NCBI RefSeq assembly: GCF_003231275.1
Contig: NZ_QKVL01000008.1
Coordinates: 62,001 to 126,000 of the forward strand
Length of the DNA: 64,000 nucleotides
Source of the DNA: Pseudomonas huaxiensis
GTDB lineage: Bacteria; Pseudomonadota; Gammaproteobacteria; Pseudomonadales; Pseudomonadaceae
Direction of reading: 5' to 3'
Part shown: positions 16,655 through 24,188 of the stretch, in pieces
Layout: every line of letters starts with the position of its first letter
How positions within the stretch are numbered: the first letter of the stretch is position 1
Made by a program: the position numbers and the translations under genes
Notes under the pieces: model-generated
What the model was told of the DNA's origin: nothing
Seen by the model: only the letters and a program-made list of their open reading frames with translations
Databases searched by the model: none

Positions 16655-18021
16655 GGACGAATACCTGCCAGCACTTCGTCCAGCGCCTGGGACAGCGCTT
16701 TGAGAATAGTCTGGATCTGGTCGGCATCGACGATCAGCGGCGGCGCCATGACCAGGGTGTCGCCCAGGGCCCGCAGCAGGATGCCGTTGCGTTGCAGGAC
16801 GTTGCTCACCTGCTGGGCGATTTTCAGCGTAGGGGCGAAGGGCTGGCGGGTGTCCTTGTCGGCGACGAACTCCAGTGCCGCCATCAGGCCGATGCCGCGG
16901 GCCTCGCCCACCAGCGGGTGACTGGCCAGCGCCTGGATGCCGGCCTGGAATGCCGGGGCGACTTCGCGGACGTGGGCGATGATATCCAGGTCGTCATACA
17001 GGCGCAGGGTTTCCAGCGCCACCGCCGCCGCCACTGGATGACCGCCGTAGGTGTAGCCATGGCCGAGGCCGCCGAGGGCCTGGCTCTGGTCGGCGATCAC
17101 CTGATAAATGCGGTCGCTGATCAGCAGCGCGGAAATCGGCTGGAAAGCGGCGGACAGTCCCTTGGCGCAGGTCAGCATGTCCGGCTCGATGCCCATGGTC
17201 TGGCAACCCCAGTAATGGCCTGTGCGACCGAAGCCGCAGATCACTTCATCGGCGACCATCAGGATGTCGTACTTGCGTAGTACCGCCTGGACCTTGGCGA
17301 AATAGCCCGCAGGCGGAAGGATGACGCCGCCGGTGCCCATCACCGGCTCGGCGAAGAAGGCGCCGATGGTCTCCGGGCCGGCTTCGAGAATGCTCTGCTC
17401 CAGTTCTTCGGCCAGGCGCGTGGCGAAGGCTTCTTCGCTTTCGCCGGGCAGGCCCTGGCGATACAGATGCGGGCAACGGACATGGATCACGTCGGCCAGC
17501 GGCTCGCCCCAGCCGGTGTGCATGTTCGGCAGACCGGTCAGGCTGGCGGCGGCCAGAGTGGTGCCGTGGTAGCTGCGCTGGCGGGCGATCAGGCGGGTCT
17601 TGCCGGGTTTGCCGATTGCCGTGTGGTAGTAGCGCACGAACTTGATCGCGGTATCGACGGCTTCCGAACCGGAGCTCTGGAACACCACCTTGTTCAGTCC
17701 GGCGGGGGCGCGCTCGGCCAGGGCCTGCGCCAGGTCTGCGGCCGGACCGTGGCTGCGGTGGGCGAAAGTCTGTTGATAGGGCAGTTTGAGCAACTGCTCG
17801 TAGCCCGCCTGCGCCAGGCGCGGCTGGCTGAAGCCCAGCGTCGCGCACCACAGGCCCGACATCCCCTCGATGAAACGCTGGCCGTGCTCATCGAACACGT
17901 AGATCCCCTCGCCACGTTCCATTACCAGCGGGCCCACCTGTTCGTGCAGGCGAAGGTTGGTCTGGGGGTGGAGATGGTGGGCGATATCTCGTTGTGCCAG
18001 ATCCGAACCACGAGCAGTCAT
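16651..18021 (-). CDS. Class III PLP-dependent aminotransferase (omega-amino acid type)
   Basis: 456 residues. PLP-binding parts visible: QSSGSEAVDTAIKF, D258 in VADEVICGFGRTG, and the Schiff-base K287 in LTCAKGLSAAFQP. Class III enzymes of this shape move amino groups from omega-amino acids or diamines (beta-alanine, putrescine, GABA) to pyruvate or 2-oxoglutarate, leaving an aldehyde. First gene of the ABC importer operon, with palindrome copy 4 about 100 bases upstream. The coupling to a polyamine-type importer and the nearby ALDH suggest that the imported compound has a primary amine. The amine itself cannot be identified. Confidence 0.92.
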   Translation of the reverse strand: MTARGSDLAQRDIAHHLHPQTNLRLHEQVGPLVMERGEGIYVFDEHGQRFIEGMSGLWCATLGFSQPRLAQAGYEQLLKLPYQQTFAHRSHGPAADLAQALAERAPAGLNKVVFQSSGSEAVDTAIKFVRYYHTAIGKPGKTRLIARQRSYHGTTLAAASLTGLPNMHTGWGEPLADVIHVRCPHLYRQGLPGESEEAFATRLAEELEQSILEAGPETIGAFFAEPVMGTGGVILPPAGYFAKVQAVLRKYDILMVADEVICGFGRTGHYWGCQTMGIEPDMLTCAKGLSAAFQPISALLISDRIYQVIADQSQALGGLGHGYTYGGHPVAAAVALETLRLYDDLDIIAHVREVAPAFQAGIQALASHPLVGEARGIGLMAALEFVADKDTRQPFAPTLKIAQQVSNVLQRNGILLRALGDTLVMAPPLIVDADQIQTILKALSQALDEVLAGIRP

Positions 18022-18119
18022 GACGTCATCCTCTTGTTGAGCTGTATGCGTATGCGTTACGTGGTTTCATTTTTACGAGCATTTTTTGTCGGCGTCAAAT
18101 GTTTTGTGTTTCGTTGAGA

Positions 18120-18132
18120 GGAACAGTGTTTC
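18120..18132. promoter_or_regulatory. Palindromic operator, copy 4
   Basis: GGAACAGTGTTTC, identical to copy 1. It lies between the aminotransferase operon (minus) and the second IclR (plus). A right half-site (TGTTTCGTTG, about 18107-18116) sits next to it, so a weaker second site is possible. Confidence 0.65.
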
Positions 18133-18199
18133 TTTGTGGTGTTCTCGGGTATGCCGTTTGAGTTGCAGTGCCCATGAGATCGAGCGCCGTTGTCACGGC

Positions 18200-18321
18200 G
18201 CATCGCGACGGTTCGGGCTCCGATAAGCTCGCTCCTACGGTGGTTTGCGATGCGGCATGTATGGTCTGGCAGATATATACACGTTGCCACCAACGTAGGA
18301 GCGAGCTTGCTCGCGATGCGG
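18200..18321. repeat. REPIN (GTAGGAGCGAGCTTGCTC type, wide spacing)
   Basis: GCATCGCGACGGTTCGGGCTC through AAGCTCGCTCCTAC on the left faces CGTAGGAGCGAGCTTGCTCG on the right, with a roughly 50-base centre. It occupies the middle of the 454-base space before the second IclR gene; apart from operator copy 4 and this repeat I see nothing else there. Confidence 0.7.
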
Positions 18322-18475
18322 CAACTCGACTTCAAGACCGTAAAAACGCTAAAAACCAAAACCTGCAAGAACCAAGCCTTTTCATAAAGTCGTTTCGCCT
18401 GTGCGAACAGCTACTTTATCTCAACACCGCTTACCGCTACTCTCATGCACTTGAACCAGGCAGCAAGGATCTTCG

Positions 18476-19252
18476 ATGAGCGAAGAAGCGAAACAAGGTG
18501 GCGTCAGATCGGTGCAACTGGCGCTAGACGTGCTCGAACGGGTGGCCGGGGCCGATGGCGAAATCGGCGTCAGCGAGCTGGCCGTGCAATTGGGGACCAC
18601 CAAGGGCTCGGTGTTCCGTCACCTGAAAACCCTGGTCGATCGCGGCTACCTGAGCCAGAACCCGCAGAACTCGCGGTATCGGCTGGGCATCCAGGCGTAT
18701 GTGCTGGGCCGGGTGGCGGCGAGCGGAGTCGATGTGCTCAGCGCCTCGGCCGACGCCATCCGTGACCTGCGCGACGAACTCGGGCTGTCGGTGGTGCTGT
18801 CGGTGCTGCAGGGGCGTCGGCTGATGGTGGTGGAAACCCAGTTGGGCAAATCCACCCTGGAAATCGGCGTGCGCCATGGCACCGAGCTGCAGTTGCATTG
18901 CAACGCCCAGGGCAAGGTCGCGCTGGCTTTTGCCCGGCACTTGAAGGTGGAACAGCTCGGCGCGCAATTACCGGCCGTCACACCCTTCACCATCACCGAC
19001 CTGCCGACCCTGATCCAGCAGGTGGAACAGGCCCGCAATCAGGGCTGGGCAGCAGCAATCGAGGAAGAAACCCGGGGCATCTCGGCTATCGCTGCACCGA
19101 TCATGGGCATCAATGGCGAACTGATCGGCACCCTCGCGCTGGTGGCCACGGTGCAGGACATCCATCGCGAGATCGATCCGGAGCAGGTGCGGGCGCTGAA
19201 GAAGGCGGCGCTACGGACCTCGTGGAACATGGGCTTCAAAGGCGAGTTCTGA
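18476..19252 (+). CDS. IclR family transcriptional regulator (second)
   Basis: 258 residues: winged helix at about 10-72 (ALDVLERVAGADGEIGVSELAVQLGTTKGSVFRHLKTLVDRGYLSQ) and the IclR effector domain (LHCNAQGKVALAFA, GISAIAAPIMGINGELIGTLALVATV). An AAGGATCTTCG site precedes the ATG. It is divergent from the aminotransferase–ABC operon with palindrome copy 4 in between, the usual place for an IclR regulator and its own operator, so this gene is the strongest candidate for the protein that binds the shared motif. Confidence 0.92.
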   Translation: MSEEAKQGGVRSVQLALDVLERVAGADGEIGVSELAVQLGTTKGSVFRHLKTLVDRGYLSQNPQNSRYRLGIQAYVLGRVAASGVDVLSASADAIRDLRDELGLSVVLSVLQGRRLMVVETQLGKSTLEIGVRHGTELQLHCNAQGKVALAFARHLKVEQLGAQLPAVTPFTITDLPTLIQQVEQARNQGWAAAIEEETRGISAIAAPIMGINGELIGTLALVATVQDIHREIDPEQVRALKKAALRTSWNMGFKGEF

Positions 19253-19272
19253 TACAGGATGGGTTGGGATAT

Positions 19273-19311
19273 GGCATCGGACAGCGGCGAAGTCCGCCAC
19301 GGTCCGATGCC
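19273..19311. terminator. Bidirectional terminator-like hairpin
   Basis: GGCATCGGAC pairs perfectly with GTCCGATGCC, with a further inner GGCG/CGCC-like pairing. It lies between the convergent second IclR and the collar-repeat gene. Confidence 0.65.
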
Positions 19312-19326
19312 AGGTTCGGGGAAGGA

Positions 19327-20832
19327 TCAGGCCGAAGGCGTTGGCGCGTACTTGATGTAGTACAGAATGTTCGCGTTGATTGGCCGCGTTTCGGCATCTC
19401 CGCCGCCTACCGTGGGCGCCTGGGCACCATCCCATTCCGCCACGCTGCTGCAGCAGATGGCCGCGGCGTTATCCGCATCGTCCGTCGGCATGTGATTGAT
19501 AGGGCCGGTAATATCGCCGGTCTTGGGTCGGCCGGTGGCGTCATCCTGCAGTGAGCCTACTGTGCGCGAGCCGCCCTCCGGGTCGCGGTTCGCATTGTGA
19601 TCGGTGCCCCTGAGGAAATAACCCCGGTAATCAGGAATACTGAACGTGTCATTCAGGCCTCCGGTGATGGCAAGTTCGAGTTCTTGATATTGACCAGAGC
19701 TCGGGTAAGTGGACCCGTCACACAGAAGCCACTGCGAAGCAGAGGGTGGCACATTCCCCGGGAATCCGATGATTGCGCCAATAGGGAACAAGTCGCAGGT
19801 GTCTGAGTCTTCAACGCTCAGCACATAGAAGTCTACGGCGACGTTGACCGGACGCGACTCCTCATCACCGCCACTGGCGGTGAAAGATACACTGCTGGAG
19901 TTCTGGTTCCATTCGGAATTGTCGTGTCCTGCACAGTGATCCGAGGTCTTTTCCGAATCGCCGATATTCACAGCTACCGTGAAAGGATTGACCGGCGCTG
20001 CCGTCGCCCAATCCTGCACCGATCCCACGGAGTCGCCTGTTGCACCTCCTTCGTCCATTGCAATTCGCGATTGCGCATCCGGGTCGCGCCCTGTTCCGTT
20101 GTCTACGCCTCGCAGGAAGCGCCCCCGATAATCAGGCACGTTAAACCCTCTAGCATCGCCTCCGTGAGTAGTCCCGATAGCGTTGTACAGTTCCGCATAC
20201 ATGGAATTGAACAAGATCTGTCCATTACATAAAAGGAATGATGATGCCAGATTGGCGCTGCCCGACTGGTTCGGACCTGCGAAGGCTGCAATAACCCCGG
20301 TAGGCAGGGCAGCCGTGCCGAAGAGCTTGATAATGTAATTGACGTAGGCATTGAGCGGACGGGTTTCGGCGTCTCCACCTCCGGTTGACGAAAACGTCTG
20401 GGCGCTGCTCGGTTCGAGCATATCCGCGTTGGTGCCGCTGTAGGCACAGTGGTCATCCGTTGGAACGTGGGGTATCAGGGCATTGAACGGAACGGTCGGT
20501 GTGGCCGTGGCAAACGCCTGGACACTACCGACGCGCGCGCCTGTTGCTGCGCCACTGCGAGGCGCTGTCCGGGTGGCAGCGTTCTTGTCGACCGTGCCGC
20601 TTTGATCGACGCCGCGCAGAAAATACCCCTGATAGTCCGGGATATTGAAGTAGCTGTTACCATCTCCGCCATTGCAAGTACCGATCACCGAAAATAGATC
20701 AGAATAGAGTGAAATTGCTAGCTCACTGCCATCGCAAATTGACCAGCCTGCCGAGAGGAGTTGAGTGTTGTTCAAGTTGCCTGCATACGGCAAAACTGCG
20801 CCGACCGGCACGGAAAGTCCCTGGTTGTTCAT
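19327..20832 (-). CDS. Orphan protein of three tandem phage tail-collar units
   Basis: 501 residues made of three like units of about 150-165 residues (roughly 9-172, 177-340, 350-497). Each runs P-x-G-A-(V/I)...F-x-G, a W/F-x-(L/I)-C-(D/N)-G-S/Q segment, GGD or GGLND, F-x-(I/V)-PDY-(R/Q)-G-x-FLRG-(V/T)-D, RDP, VGSxQ, then ending GG(G)D-(A/E)-E-(T/S)-RP-(L/V/I)-N. This is the phage tail-collar fold (also in microcystin-dependent Mdp proteins), normally present once in a fibre or spike. No phage, tailocin or secretion genes flank it. No signal peptide. The surrounding DNA is poorer in GC than the neighbours, as expected of transferred material. Function unknown; adhesion, spike or toxin-delivery tip are possibilities. 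Confidence 0.85.
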   Translation of the reverse strand: MNNQGLSVPVGAVLPYAGNLNNTQLLSAGWSICDGSELAISLYSDLFSVIGTCNGGDGNSYFNIPDYQGYFLRGVDQSGTVDKNAATRTAPRSGAATGARVGSVQAFATATPTVPFNALIPHVPTDDHCAYSGTNADMLEPSSAQTFSSTGGGDAETRPLNAYVNYIIKLFGTAALPTGVIAAFAGPNQSGSANLASSFLLCNGQILFNSMYAELYNAIGTTHGGDARGFNVPDYRGRFLRGVDNGTGRDPDAQSRIAMDEGGATGDSVGSVQDWATAAPVNPFTVAVNIGDSEKTSDHCAGHDNSEWNQNSSSVSFTASGGDEESRPVNVAVDFYVLSVEDSDTCDLFPIGAIIGFPGNVPPSASQWLLCDGSTYPSSGQYQELELAITGGLNDTFSIPDYRGYFLRGTDHNANRDPEGGSRTVGSLQDDATGRPKTGDITGPINHMPTDDADNAAAICCSSVAEWDGAQAPTVGGGDAETRPINANILYYIKYAPTPSA

Positions 20833-21326
20833 GCGTTTCTCCTATTGAGGACGGCACTGGCCATCCGTTGCGTCAAAGCGAGACACTTGAAGTTTCAAGT
20901 TCGAGTGGGCGCGCCTGATGAGTACCGAGCTGTTGAAAGCTAGTTTTCCGGATCATGCAGATTCAATAAAAAATAACGCTTGGCGTATGCGCGATAAATG
21001 GAGAAGTAATGTCTTGGGTATAACCGATAACGTATTTATCGCCCAACGTTCAGGCCAACAGGATTGTGGGTTGACTACTTGAGTTCAAGGTGTCCAAGTG
21101 TTCGCTTTTGCTGAATATGGTTACTTGTTCAGACGTCGTGGTAATAACGACACTGTCGAGTAATGCCGTGCTCTGCATGACTTGATATATCGGCACTCCA
21201 TGGCCTGATTGAACGAGGTCAGTCTGGCACGCGGTAGTGGCGTTTGAATATCACCAAAATCAGGTATATCGATACCCAAAACCGCTGAATCGTCAGGTGA
21301 GGCTTGCATCTCGGTCGGCCTCGAAA
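20833..21326. other. Gene-free, relatively AT-rich spacer
   Basis: About 490 bases between the collar-repeat gene and the LexA box. It carries the ribosome binding site of the collar gene (GGAG on the minus strand) and presumably its promoter. Short open frames exist but none has a believable start, composition or motif. No repeat of the REP type is seen. Confidence 0.6.
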
Positions 21327-21346
21327 TACTGTATGGATATTCAGTG
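21327..21346. promoter_or_regulatory. LexA (SOS) box
   Basis: TACTGTATGGATATTCAGTG: CTG, ten bases, CAG, with AT-rich centre and TA flank, matching the gammaproteobacterial LexA site TACTG(TA)5CAGTA. It lies 17 bases upstream of the chosen start of the radical-SAM DNA-repair gene and covers the alternative upstream ATG at 21333. Confidence 0.75.
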
Positions 21347-21362
21347 TTTCGAGAGCGGGCCC

Positions 21363-22583
21363 ATGCAACTCATCGCCAAGCTCGGCATCCTCGCCGACGC
21401 CGCCAAGTACGACGCCTCCTGTGCCAGCAGCGGTGCGCCCAAGCGCAGTTCGAAGGGCCGCGACGGGATCGGCGCCACCGACGGCATGGGCATCTGCCAC
21501 AGCTACACGCCGGACGGGCGCTGCGTATCGCTGCTCAAGGTGCTGTTGACCAACTTCTGTCTCTACGACTGCCAATACTGCATCAACCGCCGCTCCAGCA
21601 ATGTGCCGCGGGCGCGTTTCACGCCCGAGGAGGTGGTGCGCCTGACCCTGGATTTCTACCGGCGCAACTGCGTCAGCGGGCTTTTTCTCAGTTCCGGGAT
21701 CATCCGCTCGGCGGACTACACCATGGAGCAACTGGTACGGGTGGCGCGGCTGCTGCGGGAAGAGCACAACTTTCGCGGCTATATCCACCTCAAGACCATC
21801 CCCGATGCCGACCCGCTGTTGATCGAGGAAGCCGGGCGCCTGGCTGACCGGCTCAGCGTCAATATCGAGCTGCCCAGCGACGCCAGCCTCAAGCGCCTGG
21901 CACCGGAAAAACAGATCGCCACCATTCGCCAGGCCATGGGTACCATTCACCAGGGGCAACTGGCGGTGGCGGGTGAGGCGAGGGCGCCGCGCTTCACGCC
22001 GGGGGGACAGAGTACCCAGATGATCGTCGGCGCCGACGCCTCGGACGACCGCACCATTCTGAGCAACGCCGAGTCGCTGTATCAGGGCTATGGCCTGCGG
22101 CGCGTCTATTACTCGGCGTTCAGCCCGATCCCCGACAGCCCCGACAGCGTGCCCCTGGCCGCGCCGCCACTGCTGCGCGAGCACCGTCTGTACCAGGCCG
22201 ATTTCCTTATGCGTGGCTACGGCTACAAGGCCGGCGAGTTGCTCAGCGAGTCGAGCAACCTGGCCCTGGACATCGATCCCAAGCTGGCCTGGGCGCTGTC
22301 CAACCGCGAGGTGTTTCCGGTGGACATCAACCGCGCCGAGCCGGCGCTGCTGGCGCGCATTCCCGGGATCGGCCTGCGTAGCGTGCAGCGGTTGGTGGCG
22401 CTGCGACGCGAGCGGCGGGTGCGCTACGACGATCTGATCCAGTTACGATGCGTGCTCGACAAGGCCCGGCCCTTTATCGTCACCAGCGACTATCGCCCAG
22501 CCGTGGCAGAGATGCGCAGCGGCCTGCTGCGGGCGCGTTTGCGCGAGCCGCAGGCGCCGGTGCAGATGGGGCTGTGGGGATGA
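21363..22583 (+). CDS. Putative DNA modification/repair radical SAM protein
   Basis: 406 residues. The N-terminus MQLIAKLGILADAAKYDASCASSG is family-typical (TIGR03916-like). The radical-SAM cluster motif is CLYDCQYC (C66, C70, C73, CxxxCxxC), and the C-terminus has a helix-hairpin-helix DNA-binding motif (RIPGIGLRSVQRLVALR). An in-frame ATG at 21333 lies inside the LexA box, which favours the start at 21363. The ATG of the next gene overlaps its stop (ATGA), pairing it with the DUF4130/TIGR03915-type partner. The pair is thought to act on damaged or modified DNA, but I know no established reaction. The SOS box is direct support for a repair role. Confidence 0.9.
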   Translation: MQLIAKLGILADAAKYDASCASSGAPKRSSKGRDGIGATDGMGICHSYTPDGRCVSLLKVLLTNFCLYDCQYCINRRSSNVPRARFTPEEVVRLTLDFYRRNCVSGLFLSSGIIRSADYTMEQLVRVARLLREEHNFRGYIHLKTIPDADPLLIEEAGRLADRLSVNIELPSDASLKRLAPEKQIATIRQAMGTIHQGQLAVAGEARAPRFTPGGQSTQMIVGADASDDRTILSNAESLYQGYGLRRVYYSAFSPIPDSPDSVPLAAPPLLREHRLYQADFLMRGYGYKAGELLSESSNLALDIDPKLAWALSNREVFPVDINRAEPALLARIPGIGLRSVQRLVALRRERRVRYDDLIQLRCVLDKARPFIVTSDYRPAVAEMRSGLLRARLREPQAPVQMGLWG

Positions 22584-23437
22584 TCGCGCTGGATTGCGAC
22601 GACCATTTCGACACCTGGCGCGAGCAGGCGCGTAATCTGCTTGGCCATGGCATCGATCCTGCCGAGGTGACCTGGAGCCAAGGCCCGATGCAGGACCTGC
22701 TGGCCACTCCCGAGGCGCTGCCCGCCGGGGCCGGACCGTTCCGGGCGCGGGTGCCGGCGGAGCTGCTGGGGCACCTGCAACTGGCGGCCCGCTACCAGGG
22801 CGAGCAACGCTGGAGCCTGTTGTACGAGGTGCTCTGGCGCGTGGCCCATGGTGATCGCACCGCGATGCTGGCCGGCGATCGACTGGGCAGCGAGCTGCAA
22901 CGACGGATCAAGCAGGTCACTCGCGAGGCCCATCATCTGCATGCGTTCGTTAGGTTCGTGCCGCTTCCCGAAACCCTGGCCGAGCACCTGCAACTGGATC
23001 TGGTGGCCTGGCACGAGCCGGCCCACGACATCCTCGAAAGCGCCAGCGGCCACTTCGCCGACCGTCTGGGTCGTCAGCGCTGGCTGATTGCGACACCGCG
23101 GGACGGCATCCGCTTCGATGGCGAGGCGCTGGACTATCGCCGCCACTGTCCCGAAGACTGGCGCCAGTGGGCGCAGCATGCCGAAGACCCTGACGCCGAG
23201 CTGTGGCGGACCTACTACCGACACACCTTCAACCCGGCCCGGGTCAACCCTGATGCATTGCGCCAGCACCTGCCCGGGCGCTTCTGGCGCAACCTGCCGG
23301 AAGGTGACCTGATTCCACGGCTGGTGGGTCAGGCGCGACAGGGCAAACAGCGCGACGGCCAGGCGCAGGAGGTGGCGGCGCAGGGTGGCAAGAAAATCGT
23401 AGGCGGGGGCGCGCAACGGCCCCGAACTGGAGGGTAA
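22580..23437 (+). CDS. TIGR03915/DUF4130-type partner of the radical SAM protein, without UDG domain
   Basis: 285 residues. Family features: FRARVPAELLGHLQLAARYQGEQRWSLLYEVLW, the REAHHLHAFVRF segment, and the closing FNPARVNPDALRQHLPGRFWRNLPEGDLIPRLV. In many Proteobacteria that I recall, this domain continues into a C-terminal UdgX-type uracil-DNA glycosylase domain, giving about 480 residues. Here the protein stops about 40 residues after RFWRNLP, with a Gly/Arg-rich tail (QGGKKIVGGGAQRPRTGG), and the next gene begins 5 bases later. Either a natural stand-alone form or a deletion of the glycosylase part. ATGA overlap with the radical-SAM gene. Confidence 0.85.
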   Translation: MIALDCDDHFDTWREQARNLLGHGIDPAEVTWSQGPMQDLLATPEALPAGAGPFRARVPAELLGHLQLAARYQGEQRWSLLYEVLWRVAHGDRTAMLAGDRLGSELQRRIKQVTREAHHLHAFVRFVPLPETLAEHLQLDLVAWHEPAHDILESASGHFADRLGRQRWLIATPRDGIRFDGEALDYRRHCPEDWRQWAQHAEDPDAELWRTYYRHTFNPARVNPDALRQHLPGRFWRNLPEGDLIPRLVGQARQGKQRDGQAQEVAAQGGKKIVGGGAQRPRTGG

Positions 23438-23441
23438 CGCC

Positions 23442-24143
23442 ATGCACAAGGCCGATCGCCTGTTCCAACTGGTCAATCTCATTCGTGTTCACCAGCCCAT
23501 TACTGCCGAACGACTGGCCGAGCGCATCGGTGTATCGGTCCGCTCGGTCTACCGCTACATCGACGACCTGTCCCTGAGCGGTGTGCCGGTCTACGGTACC
23601 ACCGGCGTCGGGTATGCCCTGGACGCCGGCTTCGAGATGCCGCCATTACGTTTGAGCCGCATCGAGGCCGACGCGCTGATGCTGGGCATGGAGATGCTCG
23701 CCGGCAGCGCCGACAACGAGCTGGCCGGCGCTGCGCGGACGCTGTTGAGCAAGGTGTCGGCCAGTTCCCCGCAGCAGTCCATCGACCCGCAAAAGAGCCC
23801 CGTTCGCGCACTGGGTACCACCAGTGCCATTACCCGCGGTCATCTGAGCACGCTGCGCCAGGCCATCGAGCACAAGCGGGTGCTGTGCATTTCCTACACC
23901 AGCCTTGACGGCGCGGTGTCGCGACGGTCGATTCAGCCTATCGGCCTGTTCTACTGGGGAGGCAAATGGACGGTGGGCAGTTGGTGCAACACCCGCACCG
24001 CCTACCGTGATTTTCGTGTCGATCGTATCGCTTCCATCACCACCAGCGAAGAGCCCTGGCGGGACAGCCCGCAGATCGCTCTGCGCACCTATATGCGTCA
24101 CCAATCCGGTGCCTGGCGTACTGACAGCACGCTGTCAGTATGA
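23442..24143 (+). CDS. YafY family transcriptional regulator (HTH_11 + WYL)
   Basis: 233 residues. N-terminal winged helix with HTH_11 type recognition helix (ITAERLAERIGVSVRSVYRYIDDLSLSGVPV), and a C-terminal WYL domain in which the WYL core reads ISYTSLDGAVSRRSIQPIGLFYWGGKWTVGSWC. YafY proteins commonly repress a neighbouring small oxidoreductase or glyoxalase-like gene. Here the next gene downstream is an antibiotic-biosynthesis-monooxygenase-like protein, and a perfect palindrome spans the end of this gene. It starts 5 bases after the DUF4130-type gene, so it could be transcribed with the SOS pair, though its job is probably separate. Confidence 0.9.
   Translation: MHKADRLFQLVNLIRVHQPITAERLAERIGVSVRSVYRYIDDLSLSGVPVYGTTGVGYALDAGFEMPPLRLSRIEADALMLGMEMLAGSADNELAGAARTLLSKVSASSPQQSIDPQKSPVRALGTTSAITRGHLSTLRQAIEHKRVLCISYTSLDGAVSRRSIQPIGLFYWGGKWTVGSWCNTRTAYRDFRVDRIASITTSEEPWRDSPQIALRTYMRHQSGAWRTDSTLSV
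24119..24140. promoter_or_regulatory. Perfect palindrome overlapping the end of the YafY gene
   Basis: TACTGACAGC and GCTGTCAGTA, a ten-base perfect inverted repeat with a two-base centre (AC), placed one base before the TGA of the regulator and 49 bases before the next start. The short loop argues for a protein-binding operator of the downstream gene more than for a terminator. Confidence 0.6.
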
Positions 24144-24188
24144 CCCGCGGATACTGGGGCTTCCTCAAACCAAGGGAAGCACTGATCC

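Noticed and set aside
19327..20832. Tail-collar gene as the remains of a prophage or tailocin
   Set aside because: No capsid, tail, lysis, integrase or att-like genes are near; flanks are ordinary metabolic or regulatory genes. Kept as an orphan protein instead.
21121..21309. 62-residue minus-strand open frame in the spacer before the LexA box
   Set aside because: No ribosome binding site, no family match and ordinary composition for random frame.
21237..21362. Upstream extensions of the radical-SAM gene (starts at 21237 or 21333)
   Set aside because: The extension has no family match, and the ATG at 21333 lies inside the LexA box; homologues begin near MxxxxKLxILADAAKYDA.
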